Positions 1 to 7,820 of a stretch of DNA of 17,887 bases are shown piece after piece. The notes under the pieces were generated by a model. It worked only from the letters and a program-made list of their open reading frames with translations. It was not told where the DNA came from and ran no database searches. Numbering within the stretch: the stretch's first letter is position 1; each line of letters begins with the position of its first letter. Source of the stretch: Deltaproteobacteria bacterium (GTDB taxonomy: Bacteria; Myxococcota; UBA796; SXON01); the NCBI GenBank assembly GCA_947483545.1, contig CANKNP010000064.1, forward strand, positions 1 through 17,887. The letters run 5' to 3'. The translations under genes were made by a program, and so were the position numbers.

Positions 1-862
1 GGGGGGCCACGCGTAGGAACAGCCACAGCCGGTCCGTGGCGTCAACGATCATCGCGGCCGATCGCAGGCGCCCTCCCGCCCCGGACAGCGGGATCTCCGG
101 CCCCGGTGTGGTGCCGTCCCAGGACCGGATCCGAGAGGCACGAAGATCCGTGCTCGTCTCCAGGCCATAGAGCCGGCCCGCGTTGTCGAAGGCCAGGGTC
201 TGGAGCGCGCTGTCCTCGTCGAGCGCGTGCGGGAGCGGGAGATCGAGGTACTCGGACGGCTCGTCGCTGCCGATCCGGAGAACTTTCAGCCCGCGCAGAT
301 CCAAGCTGAAGAAGATCAGACAGTGGGCCGCGTTGTCGGGAGAACTGAGCACGGTCAACGGCTCGTACCCGGGGGGAGGGGAGAACAAGCGGGTCGTGAA
401 CTGTCCCGTCTGGGGGTCGAGGGTGACAAGCGCGACGTCATCCCCGCCCCAGAGCCAGAGGCCAAGCTGTTCCCCGTGCTCAAAGAGTCGGCGTGAGGGC
501 TCGGTGGGCATCGCCAAGTCGCCGTCTGGCACCTCGGTCACCGGTCGGAGGGTGTTTCGCCCGGCATCGAACTGCCCGGCCAGCGGGCGCACCTGGGCGG
601 GGACGGCGACCTCCTTTTGCCATTCGACGGCCCCGGTGCTGTCCCGTCGTTCGATCACGCACGTGCTGGAGCGCCGGGTGATCGTGCCACATCGCGCGAT
701 CACGATGCCGTCAGGTGCGATCGAGACCGCCACGGGCCAACCGTCGCGCCAATCGACATCCGGCCCCGCCTGTGCCGAGGTGGTCCAGAGCCCAAGGAGC
801 ACGGCAACCAGGCCCCGTCGAAAGCGAGCCGCGGCACGGAGGTCCTGCACGCTCGTGCTCAC
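1..862 (-). CDS. Secreted beta-propeller-like protein, 3' end cut by window edge
   Basis: No named family recognised. The minus-strand frame is open from a GTG at 862 to the window edge (287 codons). The start follows a GAGGAA ribosome-binding site and lies 34 bp after the stop of the ferritin-like gene, so the two are probably one transcript. Residues 1-31 look like a Sec signal peptide: a basic n-region (RAAARFRR), a hydrophobic core (GLVAVLLGLW) and cleavage after SAQA. The mature part shows recurring strand-like units such as SIAPDGIVIARC, TLDPQTGQF and LAFDNAGRLYGLE, which resemble NHL or delta-60 type propeller blades, so a periplasmic or secreted propeller is inferred. No catalytic residues can be named. 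Confidence 0.72.
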   Translation of the reverse strand, partial: MSTSVQDLRAAARFRRGLVAVLLGLWTTSAQAGPDVDWRDGWPVAVSIAPDGIVIARCGTITRRSSTCVIERRDSTGAVEWQKEVAVPAQVRPLAGQFDAGRNTLRPVTEVPDGDLAMPTEPSRRLFEHGEQLGLWLWGGDDVALVTLDPQTGQFTTRLFSPPPGYEPLTVLSSPDNAAHCLIFFSLDLRGLKVLRIGSDEPSEYLDLPLPHALDEDSALQTLAFDNAGRLYGLETSTDLRASRIRSWDGTTPGPEIPLSGAGGRLRSAAMIVDATDRLWLFLRVAP

Positions 863-896
863 GCCCCGAAGTTCCTCGCCACCCTGGCGACAAACC

Positions 897-1724
897 TCAC
901 GCCAGCGACACGAGTTCGCGTCCGACCGGGCGCACGACCTGCCGCCAACTCTCCCACACGATCGCGTCCTGCTCGGCTTCGGGCGCCCAGCCGTGCCGTC
1001 GTAGCTCCGGGTCTTCCGGCGCCGCGGGTGAAATGGGGCGGGGAGGGCCGGCTTCGAGCTCCGCCTCGACGGCGTCCGTCACCTCCCGTCCTCCCTCGGA
1101 GATCGCCCACCGAACGACCTCCCAGGCGAGCGCAGCATGGCGAGCCTCGTCACGCACGATCCCCTCCATGACGGCGCGGACGAGCGGATCGTCTACCTGC
1201 CGCGCCAGGCGGGTGTACAGCCAGACGGAGCAGGTCTCGGCGCCGCAGCCATCCGCCAGCGTGGTGGCGGCGAGCTCCGCGAGGCTGCCCGCGAGCGAGA
1301 CGTGTGCTGGCAGACTGAGCGGCCCCGCGGAGATCTGCTCCCCGGCGTATGCGGAGGCCAACTCAAACGCGCGCCGGGCGTGACGTGCTTCGTCCATCGC
1401 GGCTCGCTGTGCGCCGGCGACGAGCGAATCTGGCGCGCCAAAACGAAGTAACTCCAAGGCGGCCCGGTGAAACTCCGCGATCGACGCGTGTTCGGCGATG
1501 GCGATCTCGGTCCAGAACGTCGTGAGCACGTCGCGTCGCCAGGGGGCGAGGCCCTTCGCGAGCGGCAAGGTGGGCCCAGGTCGCCGGCAAACCGCGGGTC
1601 GGAGGATCAAGCCGCCTTGCCGCAGCGGCCGGCCCATACAGCCCCAGTCGATTCTTTTTCCTGAGTCGCAAGAGGCGAGGATCACCTCATAGCAGCAACT
1701 GCCGTCTGAGCGGGGCTCCGGCAC
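897..1724 (-). CDS. Ferritin-like diiron domain protein
   Basis: A four-helix ferritin-like protein of a type common in myxobacteria. Likely diiron ligands are visible: EHASIAEF (E78 or E84), DEARH (E112, H115), the GAET helix (E163) and RDEARH (E193, H196). This gives the E...ExxH...E...ExxH pattern of ferritin-like carboxylate-bridged proteins. The substrate is unknown; relatives are annotated only as ferritin-like. The N-terminal 30 residues carry a Cys cluster (C10, C11, C19, C29) followed by GRPLR, a segment I recall in the same family, which favours the long form. The start is uncertain: GTG at 1724 has only a weak GGGGA upstream, and the frame stays open to about 1820 with no better start, so an exported leader may be missing or frameshifted. 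Divergent from the lipoprotein at 1831, sharing a 106-bp gap. Confidence 0.82.
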   Translation of the reverse strand: MPEPRSDGSCCYEVILASCDSGKRIDWGCMGRPLRQGGLILRPAVCRRPGPTLPLAKGLAPWRRDVLTTFWTEIAIAEHASIAEFHRAALELLRFGAPDSLVAGAQRAAMDEARHARRAFELASAYAGEQISAGPLSLPAHVSLAGSLAELAATTLADGCGAETCSVWLYTRLARQVDDPLVRAVMEGIVRDEARHAALAWEVVRWAISEGGREVTDAVEAELEAGPPRPISPAAPEDPELRRHGWAPEAEQDAIVWESWRQVVRPVGRELVSLA

Positions 1725-1830
1725 ATCGTCCCCGATGATCGCGATGGGCGCGATGGCTCCGAGCCCGCCATCGACGCATGGTCCCGCGGGTGCGCGTCTC
1801 TGTGGTAGGCTTCACCATCCAGGCTCGGCC

Positions 1831-2178
1831 ATGCTGCTTTTCTTGCTGGGATGCGTCGAAAATGGGCTCCAGGGCCCGTCGGCCGCTCCGCCCTTCGCAG
1901 AGAGCGGGGATTCCTCGCCGGAGCCGGTCGATAGCGGGGACTCCTCGCCCGAACCTTTTGTTGACTCGTCGACGAGCTGCCCCGATACCGTCCCGGCCGA
2001 CGATGCAGAGCCAATAACGGCCGATTGCCTGGGCACAGTGACACCGTTCACCGGGGAGTTTGTCGAACTGTGGCGCACCCCGGCTTCGGATTTTGTCACG
2101 GCGCTCCACGCCGCGCATATGGAAGACGGGAACGGGGACGGCGTGATCGACTCCGCCGACCCATGCAGATCATCGTAG
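1831..2178 (+). CDS. N-terminal part of FG-GAP surface lipoprotein (frame broken)
   Basis: This frame supplies the leader of the surface protein that continues at 2163. It begins MLLFLLGC, an extremely short lipoprotein signal with Cys8 as the lipidation site. Next come a Ser/Asp/Pro linker containing SGDSSPEP twice, a Cys pair (PDT and DCL region) and a dockerin/EF-hand-like loop, DGNGDGVIDSADP. The frame then hits TAG at 2176-2178. The next recognisable sequence (MQIIVDAGW) lies in the -1 frame from 2163. One missing C in the CCC run at 2160-2162 would restore a single gene 1831-3650 of about 610 residues. Whether the break is real, an assembly error or recoded cannot be settled from the sequence. 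Confidence 0.7.
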   Translation: MLLFLLGCVENGLQGPSAAPPFAESGDSSPEPVDSGDSSPEPFVDSSTSCPDTVPADDAEPITADCLGTVTPFTGEFVELWRTPASDFVTALHAAHMEDGNGDGVIDSADPCRSS

Positions 2179-3650
2179 ACGCGGGGTGGAGCGCTATCGA
2201 GATCCTCGACAGCGATGGGACCCTAAGGACGGTGACCAGCACAGGCGCGCACCTGGTGATGGCCACCACCGGAGACGTGGACCCCACCGATGACGGCGCC
2301 GAGGCGGTGATCTCCGGGTACTTCCTCGGTGGCGACGGCTTCTTGGACGTCGCCAGCGAGACGGGTCCTCGCTGGTCCAACACCGTTCCGGAGGAGCAGA
2401 GCGCCTACCCCTGGCTCACCGACCTTGACGGCGACGGCGCGCCTGAGATGCTGACCGGCAAGTACGTGATGGACCCGTTCACCGGGGACCTCCTCACCAC
2501 ATTGGACGCGCCCTTTTCCTCCTTCTCCCCGCCCGCCTCCGTGGACCTTGATCGCGATGGCATCGAGGAGATCTTCGTGTCCGCATGGTCGCGGGGCCAG
2601 GTGGACATCTTCTCTGCCGAGGGCGACGTGATCGCCCCCTGTGTGGAGGCGGGCGGCACTGTATACAATGCCTCCTACGCCGTCGGAAACCTCGATGACG
2701 ACGACGACGGCGAGCTTGTCGCCGCCGGAACAGGGTACCTCGCCATCTGCGATGCGGACGGCACCCCCCTGGGCCGCGTCCCTGCGTTTGAGGGGAATGA
2801 GCCACCCCTTGTCGGGCTCGGCGAGCTGGATGGCGACTCCCGGCCGGAGATCGTCGTCTCGTATGCGTGGGGCATCACCGCTTTCGACACCGACCTCTCG
2901 ACGCTGTGGACCTGGACCTCCACCGAAGGCAACTGGACGGCGTTCTCGCTCGCGGACCTCGACGGGGACGGGCTGCACGAGATCCTCGTCAACGACGGCG
3001 GCACCCTCGTCGTGCTCGACCACGCCGGCGCTGCCCTGACGTCCTACGAGTTCGACACCGAAGACGGGAGCGCATGGAAGAACCAGCCGATCGTCGTTGA
3101 CATCGACGGCGACGGGCTCGCGGAGATCGTCGTCGGCGGCTACGACATCGTCGCGCTGGAGTCCCCAGAGGGGGGCTACCCGATCCCCGGCGCCCAGTTC
3201 GACTGGCCCGGCCCCGACCACCACCCAGGCGATCGCACGGCGACGGGCGGGCTCCCCGGCCCGACGCCCTTCTGGCTGGTGCCGGGGGACAACGTGTGGC
3301 AGGGCCTTGCCCCCGCGGTGGGGCAACGACCGGACCTGACCGTCGCGATTACGGAGGTGTGTGTCGAGTCGTGCGAGGGGGACGCGGTTGTGACCGTGCG
3401 AATCGCCAACGCAAGCGCAGAAGCGCTGGATCGTGCCGTGGGTGTCACGCTGGAGGGCGCTGCGGGCGACGTCCTGGGGACAGCCACGGTGGCTTCCCTC
3501 GCGGGAGGGGCGGGGCACTACGTGACGTTCGTGGTTCCGGTCGGCGAGCTGGCGTTGGGGCTCACGACGATCGTGGACGGCGGCGGGCAGGTCGCGGAGT
3601 GTGAAGAGGCGAACAATGAGGAGGTTTACCGCGACATGCCGTGTCCATAG
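2163..3650 (+). CDS. FG-GAP/VCBS repeat protein with C-terminal CARDB domain
   Basis: The main body of a surface or secreted calcium-binding propeller. Counting from the ATG at 2163 (495 residues), acidic FG-GAP loops recur at about 88 (DLDGDGAPEML), 129 (DLDRDGIEEIF), 177 (NLDDDDDGELV), 222 (ELDGDSRPEIV), 266 (DLDGDGLHEIL) and 313 (DIDGDGLAEIV). Their roughly 45-residue spacing fits an integrin-alpha-like propeller. Residues 390-488 look like a CARDB domain (DLTVAITEV, VRIANASAEALD, CEEANN), an adhesion-associated beta-sandwich. An upstream extension in this frame is low-quality sequence; the true N-terminus is the lipoprotein leader in the other frame at 1831. It is most likely anchored in the outer membrane and displayed outside, perhaps in adhesion. 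No enzyme motif seen. Confidence 0.88.
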   Translation: MQIIVDAGWSAIEILDSDGTLRTVTSTGAHLVMATTGDVDPTDDGAEAVISGYFLGGDGFLDVASETGPRWSNTVPEEQSAYPWLTDLDGDGAPEMLTGKYVMDPFTGDLLTTLDAPFSSFSPPASVDLDRDGIEEIFVSAWSRGQVDIFSAEGDVIAPCVEAGGTVYNASYAVGNLDDDDDGELVAAGTGYLAICDADGTPLGRVPAFEGNEPPLVGLGELDGDSRPEIVVSYAWGITAFDTDLSTLWTWTSTEGNWTAFSLADLDGDGLHEILVNDGGTLVVLDHAGAALTSYEFDTEDGSAWKNQPIVVDIDGDGLAEIVVGGYDIVALESPEGGYPIPGAQFDWPGPDHHPGDRTATGGLPGPTPFWLVPGDNVWQGLAPAVGQRPDLTVAITEVCVESCEGDAVVTVRIANASAEALDRAVGVTLEGAAGDVLGTATVASLAGGAGHYVTFVVPVGELALGLTTIVDGGGQVAECEEANNEEVYRDMPCP

Positions 3651-3665
3651 CGGCGGCGCCCGGCA

Positions 3666-3869
3666 TCAAGGCCGAAGCTTCGAGCGGAACGCCGTGACGG
3701 TCTGCGGATCGACCGGCTTCGACCAATTCTTGCACTCGACCAACCACAGGCTCCCCTCCTTCTGCAGGAAAGGATCCGTGGTGTTCGCGTCCTCTCGGCC
3801 GGGTCCGGCGCTTCCCTCGCCGTTCCCGCCCGGGACGCAAACACGGGAGCCAGCTTTGAAGCCGCGCAC
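3666..3869 (-). pseudogene. Remnant of PD-(D/E)XK restriction-endonuclease-like protein
   Basis: A 67-codon minus-strand stretch contains GSLWLVECKNWSKPVD followed by TVTAFRSKL. The ECK tripeptide after a hydrophobic strand is the E-x-K half of the PD-(D/E)XK nuclease core, as in Mrr-like restriction endonucleases. The frame starts at a GTG directly after an in-frame stop and ends shortly after the motif, whereas intact members have well over 100 residues with helices on both sides. It is therefore read as a gene fragment. It lies between the converging end of the FG-GAP gene and the DUF4846 gene. A very short functional protein cannot be excluded. Confidence 0.5.
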
Positions 3870-3912
3870 TTCGTGGCGCCTTCAAGTCTGGCTCCCCGCT
3901 CAGTTCTGCCCC

Positions 3913-4647
3913 CTACCTCCACCTCCTCAACCCGCTCCACGGCACCGGGATCGGCGACGACGGCAGCATGTCCCCCTCGACCAGGAACCAGCCCTGAACG
4001 GGCCCCGGCAGCACATGAAAATCCATCGCGGGCATGAACCCCTGCCCGGCGAGCACCCACGTCCCGGTGCCATTCGTCGCTACATCGAGCAGGACCACGG
4101 CGTGGCCAGGAGACCCGGGGATGACGACGACGTCGCCGGGGAGCGGATCGGCGACGGAGACCGTGTCCATCGGCAAGCTCCGCGTCCCCGCGTAGGTGAA
4201 CAGGTCCATGAGCCAGGCCTCGAAGCTGGCGTCGCTGCTGCTCGGCGCGGCTGCGTTGGCGACGAAGCTCACGCGGCTGCCGGAGACCCGCGGTCGGGTG
4301 CCCGCCGCCCAGGAGGCCCAGGAGGAGACGTCCCCAGAGGTGTAGTGGAACGCCGGGGATTCGCCGACTGCGCGTTCCCAGGTCGCTCGAAGTCGGAGCG
4401 CGCTGTCGGCGCACTGCTGCAGGTCGCGGGTGCCCACGGGGATCTGAACCACGCGGGCAGCCCCGATGGCCATCGCTCGTCCGTCGTAGCTGAGCACGGC
4501 ACGGCCTGCATCGTAGAGGGGGAGCGCGCCCAGCCAGTCGCCGAAAGCGCCGCCGGTCATGCGTGTGGCACCCGCGGGCGGCGGAAACGCCTCGGCGACG
4601 GTCTCCGCAAGAGCCGCGGGAAACAGGAGGAGCAGGGACAGGACCAT
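3913..4647 (-). CDS. Secreted DUF4846 family protein
   Basis: A 244-residue exported protein matching DUF4846, whose function is not established. Recognisable family features in order: FPPPAGATRM and FGDWLGALPL near the N-terminus, VLSYDGRAM, VGTRDLQQCADSALRLRA (the most characteristic stretch), LFTYAGTRSL, a GDVVVIPGSPGHAVVLLDVA segment, and a final LAGQGFMPAMDFHVL. The start MVLSLLLLFPAALA is a Sec signal peptide with an ALA cleavage site and no basic residue. The conserved GHAVVLLD resembles the His-containing strand of NlpC/P60-like folds; this is inference only. It is transcribed divergently from gshB with only 55 bp between the start codons. Confidence 0.88.
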   Translation of the reverse strand: MVLSLLLLFPAALAETVAEAFPPPAGATRMTGGAFGDWLGALPLYDAGRAVLSYDGRAMAIGAARVVQIPVGTRDLQQCADSALRLRATWERAVGESPAFHYTSGDVSSWASWAAGTRPRVSGSRVSFVANAAAPSSSDASFEAWLMDLFTYAGTRSLPMDTVSVADPLPGDVVVIPGSPGHAVVLLDVATNGTGTWVLAGQGFMPAMDFHVLPGPVQGWFLVEGDMLPSSPIPVPWSGLRRWR

Positions 4648-4702
4648 CTGCCGGATCTAAACCGCCAGCGCGCGGAAACCCCCAGGCGATATACCGCCCG
4701 CC

Positions 4703-5641
4703 ATGAACACCCTCTACGTCATCGACCCGCTCGCGGGCTTGAACATCGCAGGTGACTCCACGTATATGCTCATGCGCGAGAGCACCCGCCGGGGTTTCCC
4801 CGCCGCCTGGTGTACACCCCAGGACCTCTACGCCGTCGAAGGTGCTGTCCCCTGGGCCCGTTGCCAATCCGTCCAGGCGTACCCGCCCAACGCCGCCCAG
4901 GTTTTTGACACAGGCGCTTGGGTCGAGCGGCCGCTGACCGACTTCGATGTGATTTGGATGCGCAAGGACCCCCCTTTCGAGATGCGCTACATCTTCACCA
5001 CCTACCTGCTCGAAATGGCGATGCGCACAGGCTCCACGCGTGTGTTCAACCACCCCGCCGGCTTGCGCTCCCGGAACGAAAAACTCTTCGCGCTCCAGTT
5101 CACGGGCCTGACGCCCAACACCCTCGTCTCGCACGAGATCCCGCGAATTGTCGCGTTCACAGAATCGCTCCCCGGAAAAGTGGTGCTCAAGCCCTGGGAT
5201 GGCAACGCCGGCCGCGGGGTGCTCGTCACGCAGAAGGGCGATCCCAACCTGCGTTCGATGATCGAGCTCTTGACCTGCGAGGGCCGGGATTTCATCCTCG
5301 CGCAGCAACACATCCCCGCGATCGTGTTGGGCGACAAACGCATCCTGCTGGTTGCGGGCGAGCCCGTCGGTGCGATGTTGCGGGTGCCCACGGCGACCGA
5401 CCATCGGGGCAACATGCACGCCGGCGCGACCGTCGTCGGGTGTGAACTGAACGCGAGAGACCTGGAGATCTGCGCGGCCATCGCGCCGATGCTCAAGGCC
5501 GAAGGCCTGCTGTTCGTCGGCATCGACGTGATCGGCGGCTACCTGACCGAGATCAACGTCACGAGCCCGACCGGCATCCAGGAGATCAACCGCCTGCAGG
5601 GGGTTCAGATCGAACGTTTGGTTTGGGACGCGATCGGATGA
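4703..5641 (+). CDS. gshB: Glutathione synthase
   Basis: The ATP-grasp ligase that joins gamma-glutamylcysteine and glycine to make glutathione in the cytoplasm (EC 6.3.2.3). Family landmarks are present in order: DVIWMRKDPPFEMRYIF (about 82-98), FNHPAGLRSRNEKLF, the ATP-grasp loop KPWDGNAGRG (163-172), GDPNLRSMIELLT, the GDKRILLVAGEPV strand and the metal/substrate segment TEINVTSPTGIQEI (282-295). At 312 residues it is full length for the bacterial enzyme. The ATP loop is unusual: E. coli GshB has KPLDGMGG where this has KPWDGNAG. The ATG at 4703 has no clear Shine-Dalgarno site. It is first in an operon and its stop overlaps the next start as ATGA. Confidence 0.95.
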   Translation: MNTLYVIDPLAGLNIAGDSTYMLMRESTRRGFPAAWCTPQDLYAVEGAVPWARCQSVQAYPPNAAQVFDTGAWVERPLTDFDVIWMRKDPPFEMRYIFTTYLLEMAMRTGSTRVFNHPAGLRSRNEKLFALQFTGLTPNTLVSHEIPRIVAFTESLPGKVVLKPWDGNAGRGVLVTQKGDPNLRSMIELLTCEGRDFILAQQHIPAIVLGDKRILLVAGEPVGAMLRVPTATDHRGNMHAGATVVGCELNARDLEICAAIAPMLKAEGLLFVGIDVIGGYLTEINVTSPTGIQEINRLQGVQIERLVWDAIG

Positions 5642-6828
5642 CGCTGCTCCTCGCGCTGCTCTGTGCCCCGCCCGCCCTTGCCGGCTCTCTGCTCTCCGAC
5701 GAGCAGAAGGACGACGACAGCTTGAACGAAGGCGGCGTTTTGGGCGGCGGGGGGCTCCCGGTGCTCGCGCCTGTGGAGCCGGGTCCCTTGCCGCCCAAGC
5801 CGACGACGGAGGCTGCTGCGGCGATGTTGCGCATCCCGCCGGACCTCCTGGTCCGCGCCCAACAAGCGTGCGACCTGATGTTCGCCCGGCGCTATCGGGA
5901 TGCGAAGCTGGTTTTTGACGACATCGCTGTGCGCTACCCGACGACAGGCGTTGGCCCGCTCGGGATCTCGATCCTTTGGCAAGCGTTGATGTTCGAGAAC
6001 TTCGACTGGAAGTACGACGCGCAGTTTCGCGCAGCCTCGGCCCAGACCCGGGCGCAGCTGGAACGGGGATTCGATGAGGCCGGCGCCGAGCCCCTGGAGC
6101 AGTTCGTCCTGGCGGGGGTCGGCGGGCTGGACGCCGTTCACGCGCTCCGGAAAGGCGAATACATCAGCGCGCTGGGCAGCGCCGTCACCGCCATGCGTGC
6201 GTTGCAACAAACCGAGGCGGAAGCCCCGGAGCTTCACGACGCGAAGATTGGGGACGGCATGTATCTGTATTGGCGCACCACGGTCTCCGCAGCGTCGAAC
6301 CTCATCCCCGATTTTCCTGACCGACGCGCCGACGGGATTCGGGCGCTGATGCAGGCCGAGTCGGGCGGCGTGCTCTTGGGGCCAGGCGCGTCCTTGGTCA
6401 TGGCGTACGCCTACATCGAGGAGCACGACCTGCCGCGGGCGTTGCGCGCGGTGGACGTGAACGTCGCGCGGTACCCGGACTGCGTGGTCAACAACCTCAC
6501 ACGCGGTCGAATCCTGACCTCGATGCGGCGCTACGACGAGGCGCTGCGCGTGTACGACGGGGTGATCGCCCAGAACGTGCAGAACGAGCGGGTCTATTAT
6601 TTTCGCGGGATCGTACTCGCGCGGCTGGGACGCTACCCGGAGGCGACTACCGCGTGGCAGACCTACCTCGGGTTTCCAAGCCCGCCGCTCGAATACAAGG
6701 GTCAGACCTGGTATCGGCTGGGGGTCGCGCGGGAGCGGACGGGCGATACCCCCGGTGCCAAGATCGCATTTACTGAGGCCGTCAAGCTCGGCAACGAAGC
6801 GGCGGAACGTGCCCTGGAGGCCCTTTGA
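5638..6828 (+). CDS. Exported TPR-repeat protein
   Basis: A periplasmic tetratricopeptide-repeat protein of 396 residues, with no specific family recognised. The ATG at 5638 overlaps the gshB stop (ATGA) and begins a signal peptide (MTLLLALLCAPPALA), so it is preferred over an in-frame ATG 15 bp upstream that lies inside gshB. A Gly/Pro-rich segment follows (about 30-60). Helical TPR-like pairs then occur around CDLMFARRYRDAKLVFDDIA and RAVDVNVARYPDCVVNNLTR, and three successive repeats at the C-terminus contain RRYDEALRVYDG, GRYPEATTAWQTYL and GDTPGAKIAFTEAV. TPRs mediate protein contacts; its partner is unknown. Its stop overlaps the SCO1-like start. Confidence 0.85.
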   Translation: MTLLLALLCAPPALAGSLLSDEQKDDDSLNEGGVLGGGGLPVLAPVEPGPLPPKPTTEAAAAMLRIPPDLLVRAQQACDLMFARRYRDAKLVFDDIAVRYPTTGVGPLGISILWQALMFENFDWKYDAQFRAASAQTRAQLERGFDEAGAEPLEQFVLAGVGGLDAVHALRKGEYISALGSAVTAMRALQQTEAEAPELHDAKIGDGMYLYWRTTVSAASNLIPDFPDRRADGIRALMQAESGGVLLGPGASLVMAYAYIEEHDLPRALRAVDVNVARYPDCVVNNLTRGRILTSMRRYDEALRVYDGVIAQNVQNERVYYFRGIVLARLGRYPEATTAWQTYLGFPSPPLEYKGQTWYRLGVARERTGDTPGAKIAFTEAVKLGNEAAERALEAL

Positions 6829-7373
6829 TCCTGCTCCTCCTCACGCTCGCCTGCACCGGCGAGCCCACCGCCGACTACGAAGACGCCCAGGCGGACGACG
6901 ACTTCGGGCCCGCCCCCTCTTTTCAGCTCACCGACCAGAACGGCATCGTCCGCACGCAAGCCGACTTTGCCGGCAAGGTGTGGGTCGCCAACTTCATCTT
7001 CACGAGCTGCCCGGACGTCTGCCCGCTCGTGACCACCAAGCTCGCCGCGTTGCAAGCCCAGCATCCCTGGGCCACGTACGTCTCCTTTTCGGTCGATCCG
7101 GGCACCGACACCCCGCCGGTGCTGCTCGCCTATTCCCAACGATTCCACGCCCAACCGGGCTGGTATTTTCTCACCGGGCCTGTCGATGACGTACGCAAGG
7201 TTGTCGTCGAAGGGTTCAAACAGGCGATGGAGGTGACCGACATGCCGGCGGGCACGCCGGATCGCATCCTCCACGGGGATCGTGTCGTCATCATCGACAA
7301 GGCTGGACACATGCGGGGATTTCCGGAGTCGCAGAGCCCGGAGGTGGAGAGCATCCTCAAGAAATTTCGGTGA
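6825..7373 (+). CDS. SCO1/SenC-family lipoprotein
   Basis: A thioredoxin-fold protein of the SCO1/SenC/PrrC family, which delivers copper to cytochrome oxidase or acts as a thiol oxidoreductase. The copper/redox motif CPDVC (C62, C66) and the distal ligand His150 (RILHGDRVVIID) are present, so the metal site is complete. A short lipoprotein leader, MILLLLTLAC, places the anchor at Cys10 with an acidic linker after it. The start is a TTG at 6825 overlapping the TPR stop (TTGA), implying translational coupling; no ATG lies before the leader. At 182 residues it is typical of the family. No oxidase genes are visible nearby; the operon partner gshB suggests a thiol or copper stress role (inference). 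Confidence 0.93.
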   Translation: MILLLLTLACTGEPTADYEDAQADDDFGPAPSFQLTDQNGIVRTQADFAGKVWVANFIFTSCPDVCPLVTTKLAALQAQHPWATYVSFSVDPGTDTPPVLLAYSQRFHAQPGWYFLTGPVDDVRKVVVEGFKQAMEVTDMPAGTPDRILHGDRVVIIDKAGHMRGFPESQSPEVESILKKFR

Positions 7374-7499
7374 TTGGCGGCCTTGGGTCCACCCAGAAGG
7401 GGGGCCGCGAGGGCGTGCAGCGGCGTTTCAAGGAAATCGTGAGCGGCCCGGATGTGGCGCCGAGCCGCCCTGATCCGCGAAGTTTCGATACAGCCCCAA

Positions 7500-7777
7500 A
7501 TGCTCCCCCTCCTCCTCGCCTGCACCTCCCCCTCCCCCGCGCCGGATTCCCCCGCGTCGGACGCCTCCGTCGACACCGCCCCCGCCACCGAACCCCCGAG
7601 CCGGGCCTCCGAATACGCCCCGTTGACCATCGAAGCGACGGTGGCCACAGGGTCGATGCGATCCTCCGCGGTACGTTCTACGTGCCCGTCGCCGCCGCGG
7701 AGGATGGCAGCGTGCTCGCCGCGCCGAGCTTGGACTACAACCGGATCACGGGGAGCCGGTTTGGGGTCGCGAACTGA
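7500..7777 (+). pseudogene. Small lipoprotein gene with an internal frame break
   Basis: From ATG 7500 the frame gives MLPLLLAC, a very short lipoprotein leader with Cys8, then a Ser/Pro/Asp/Ala-rich linker and YAPLTIEATVATG. Past about 7650 this frame loses coding character, while the -1 frame from 7652 continues VDAILRGTFYVPVAA and SLDYNRITGSRFGVAN to a TGA at 7775-7777. Restoring one G in the GGG run at 7650-7652 gives one continuous protein of about 92 residues. No family is recognised. It lies 126 bp after the SCO1-like gene and could be the last gene of that operon. It may be intact in the organism if the base loss is a sequencing error. Confidence 0.55.
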
Positions 7778-7820
7778 GCGCGGCAAACGGTTCCATCTAC
7801 CCGCAACACGCCCCCAGACC

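Noticed and set aside
2223..3518. Long open minus-strand frame opposite the FG-GAP gene
   Set aside because: It is an antisense shadow of GC-rich repeat codons. The plus strand carries recognisable FG-GAP and CARDB motifs.
4690..4695. TATACC as a -10 box that would give a leaderless gshB transcript
   Set aside because: The spacing to the ATG fits, but no -35 element is visible at the right distance, so it is too weak to list as a promoter.
3626..5419. Open minus-strand frame of nearly 600 codons across gshB and the DUF4846 gene
   Set aside because: It covers two well-recognised genes in other frames and has no family features of its own.
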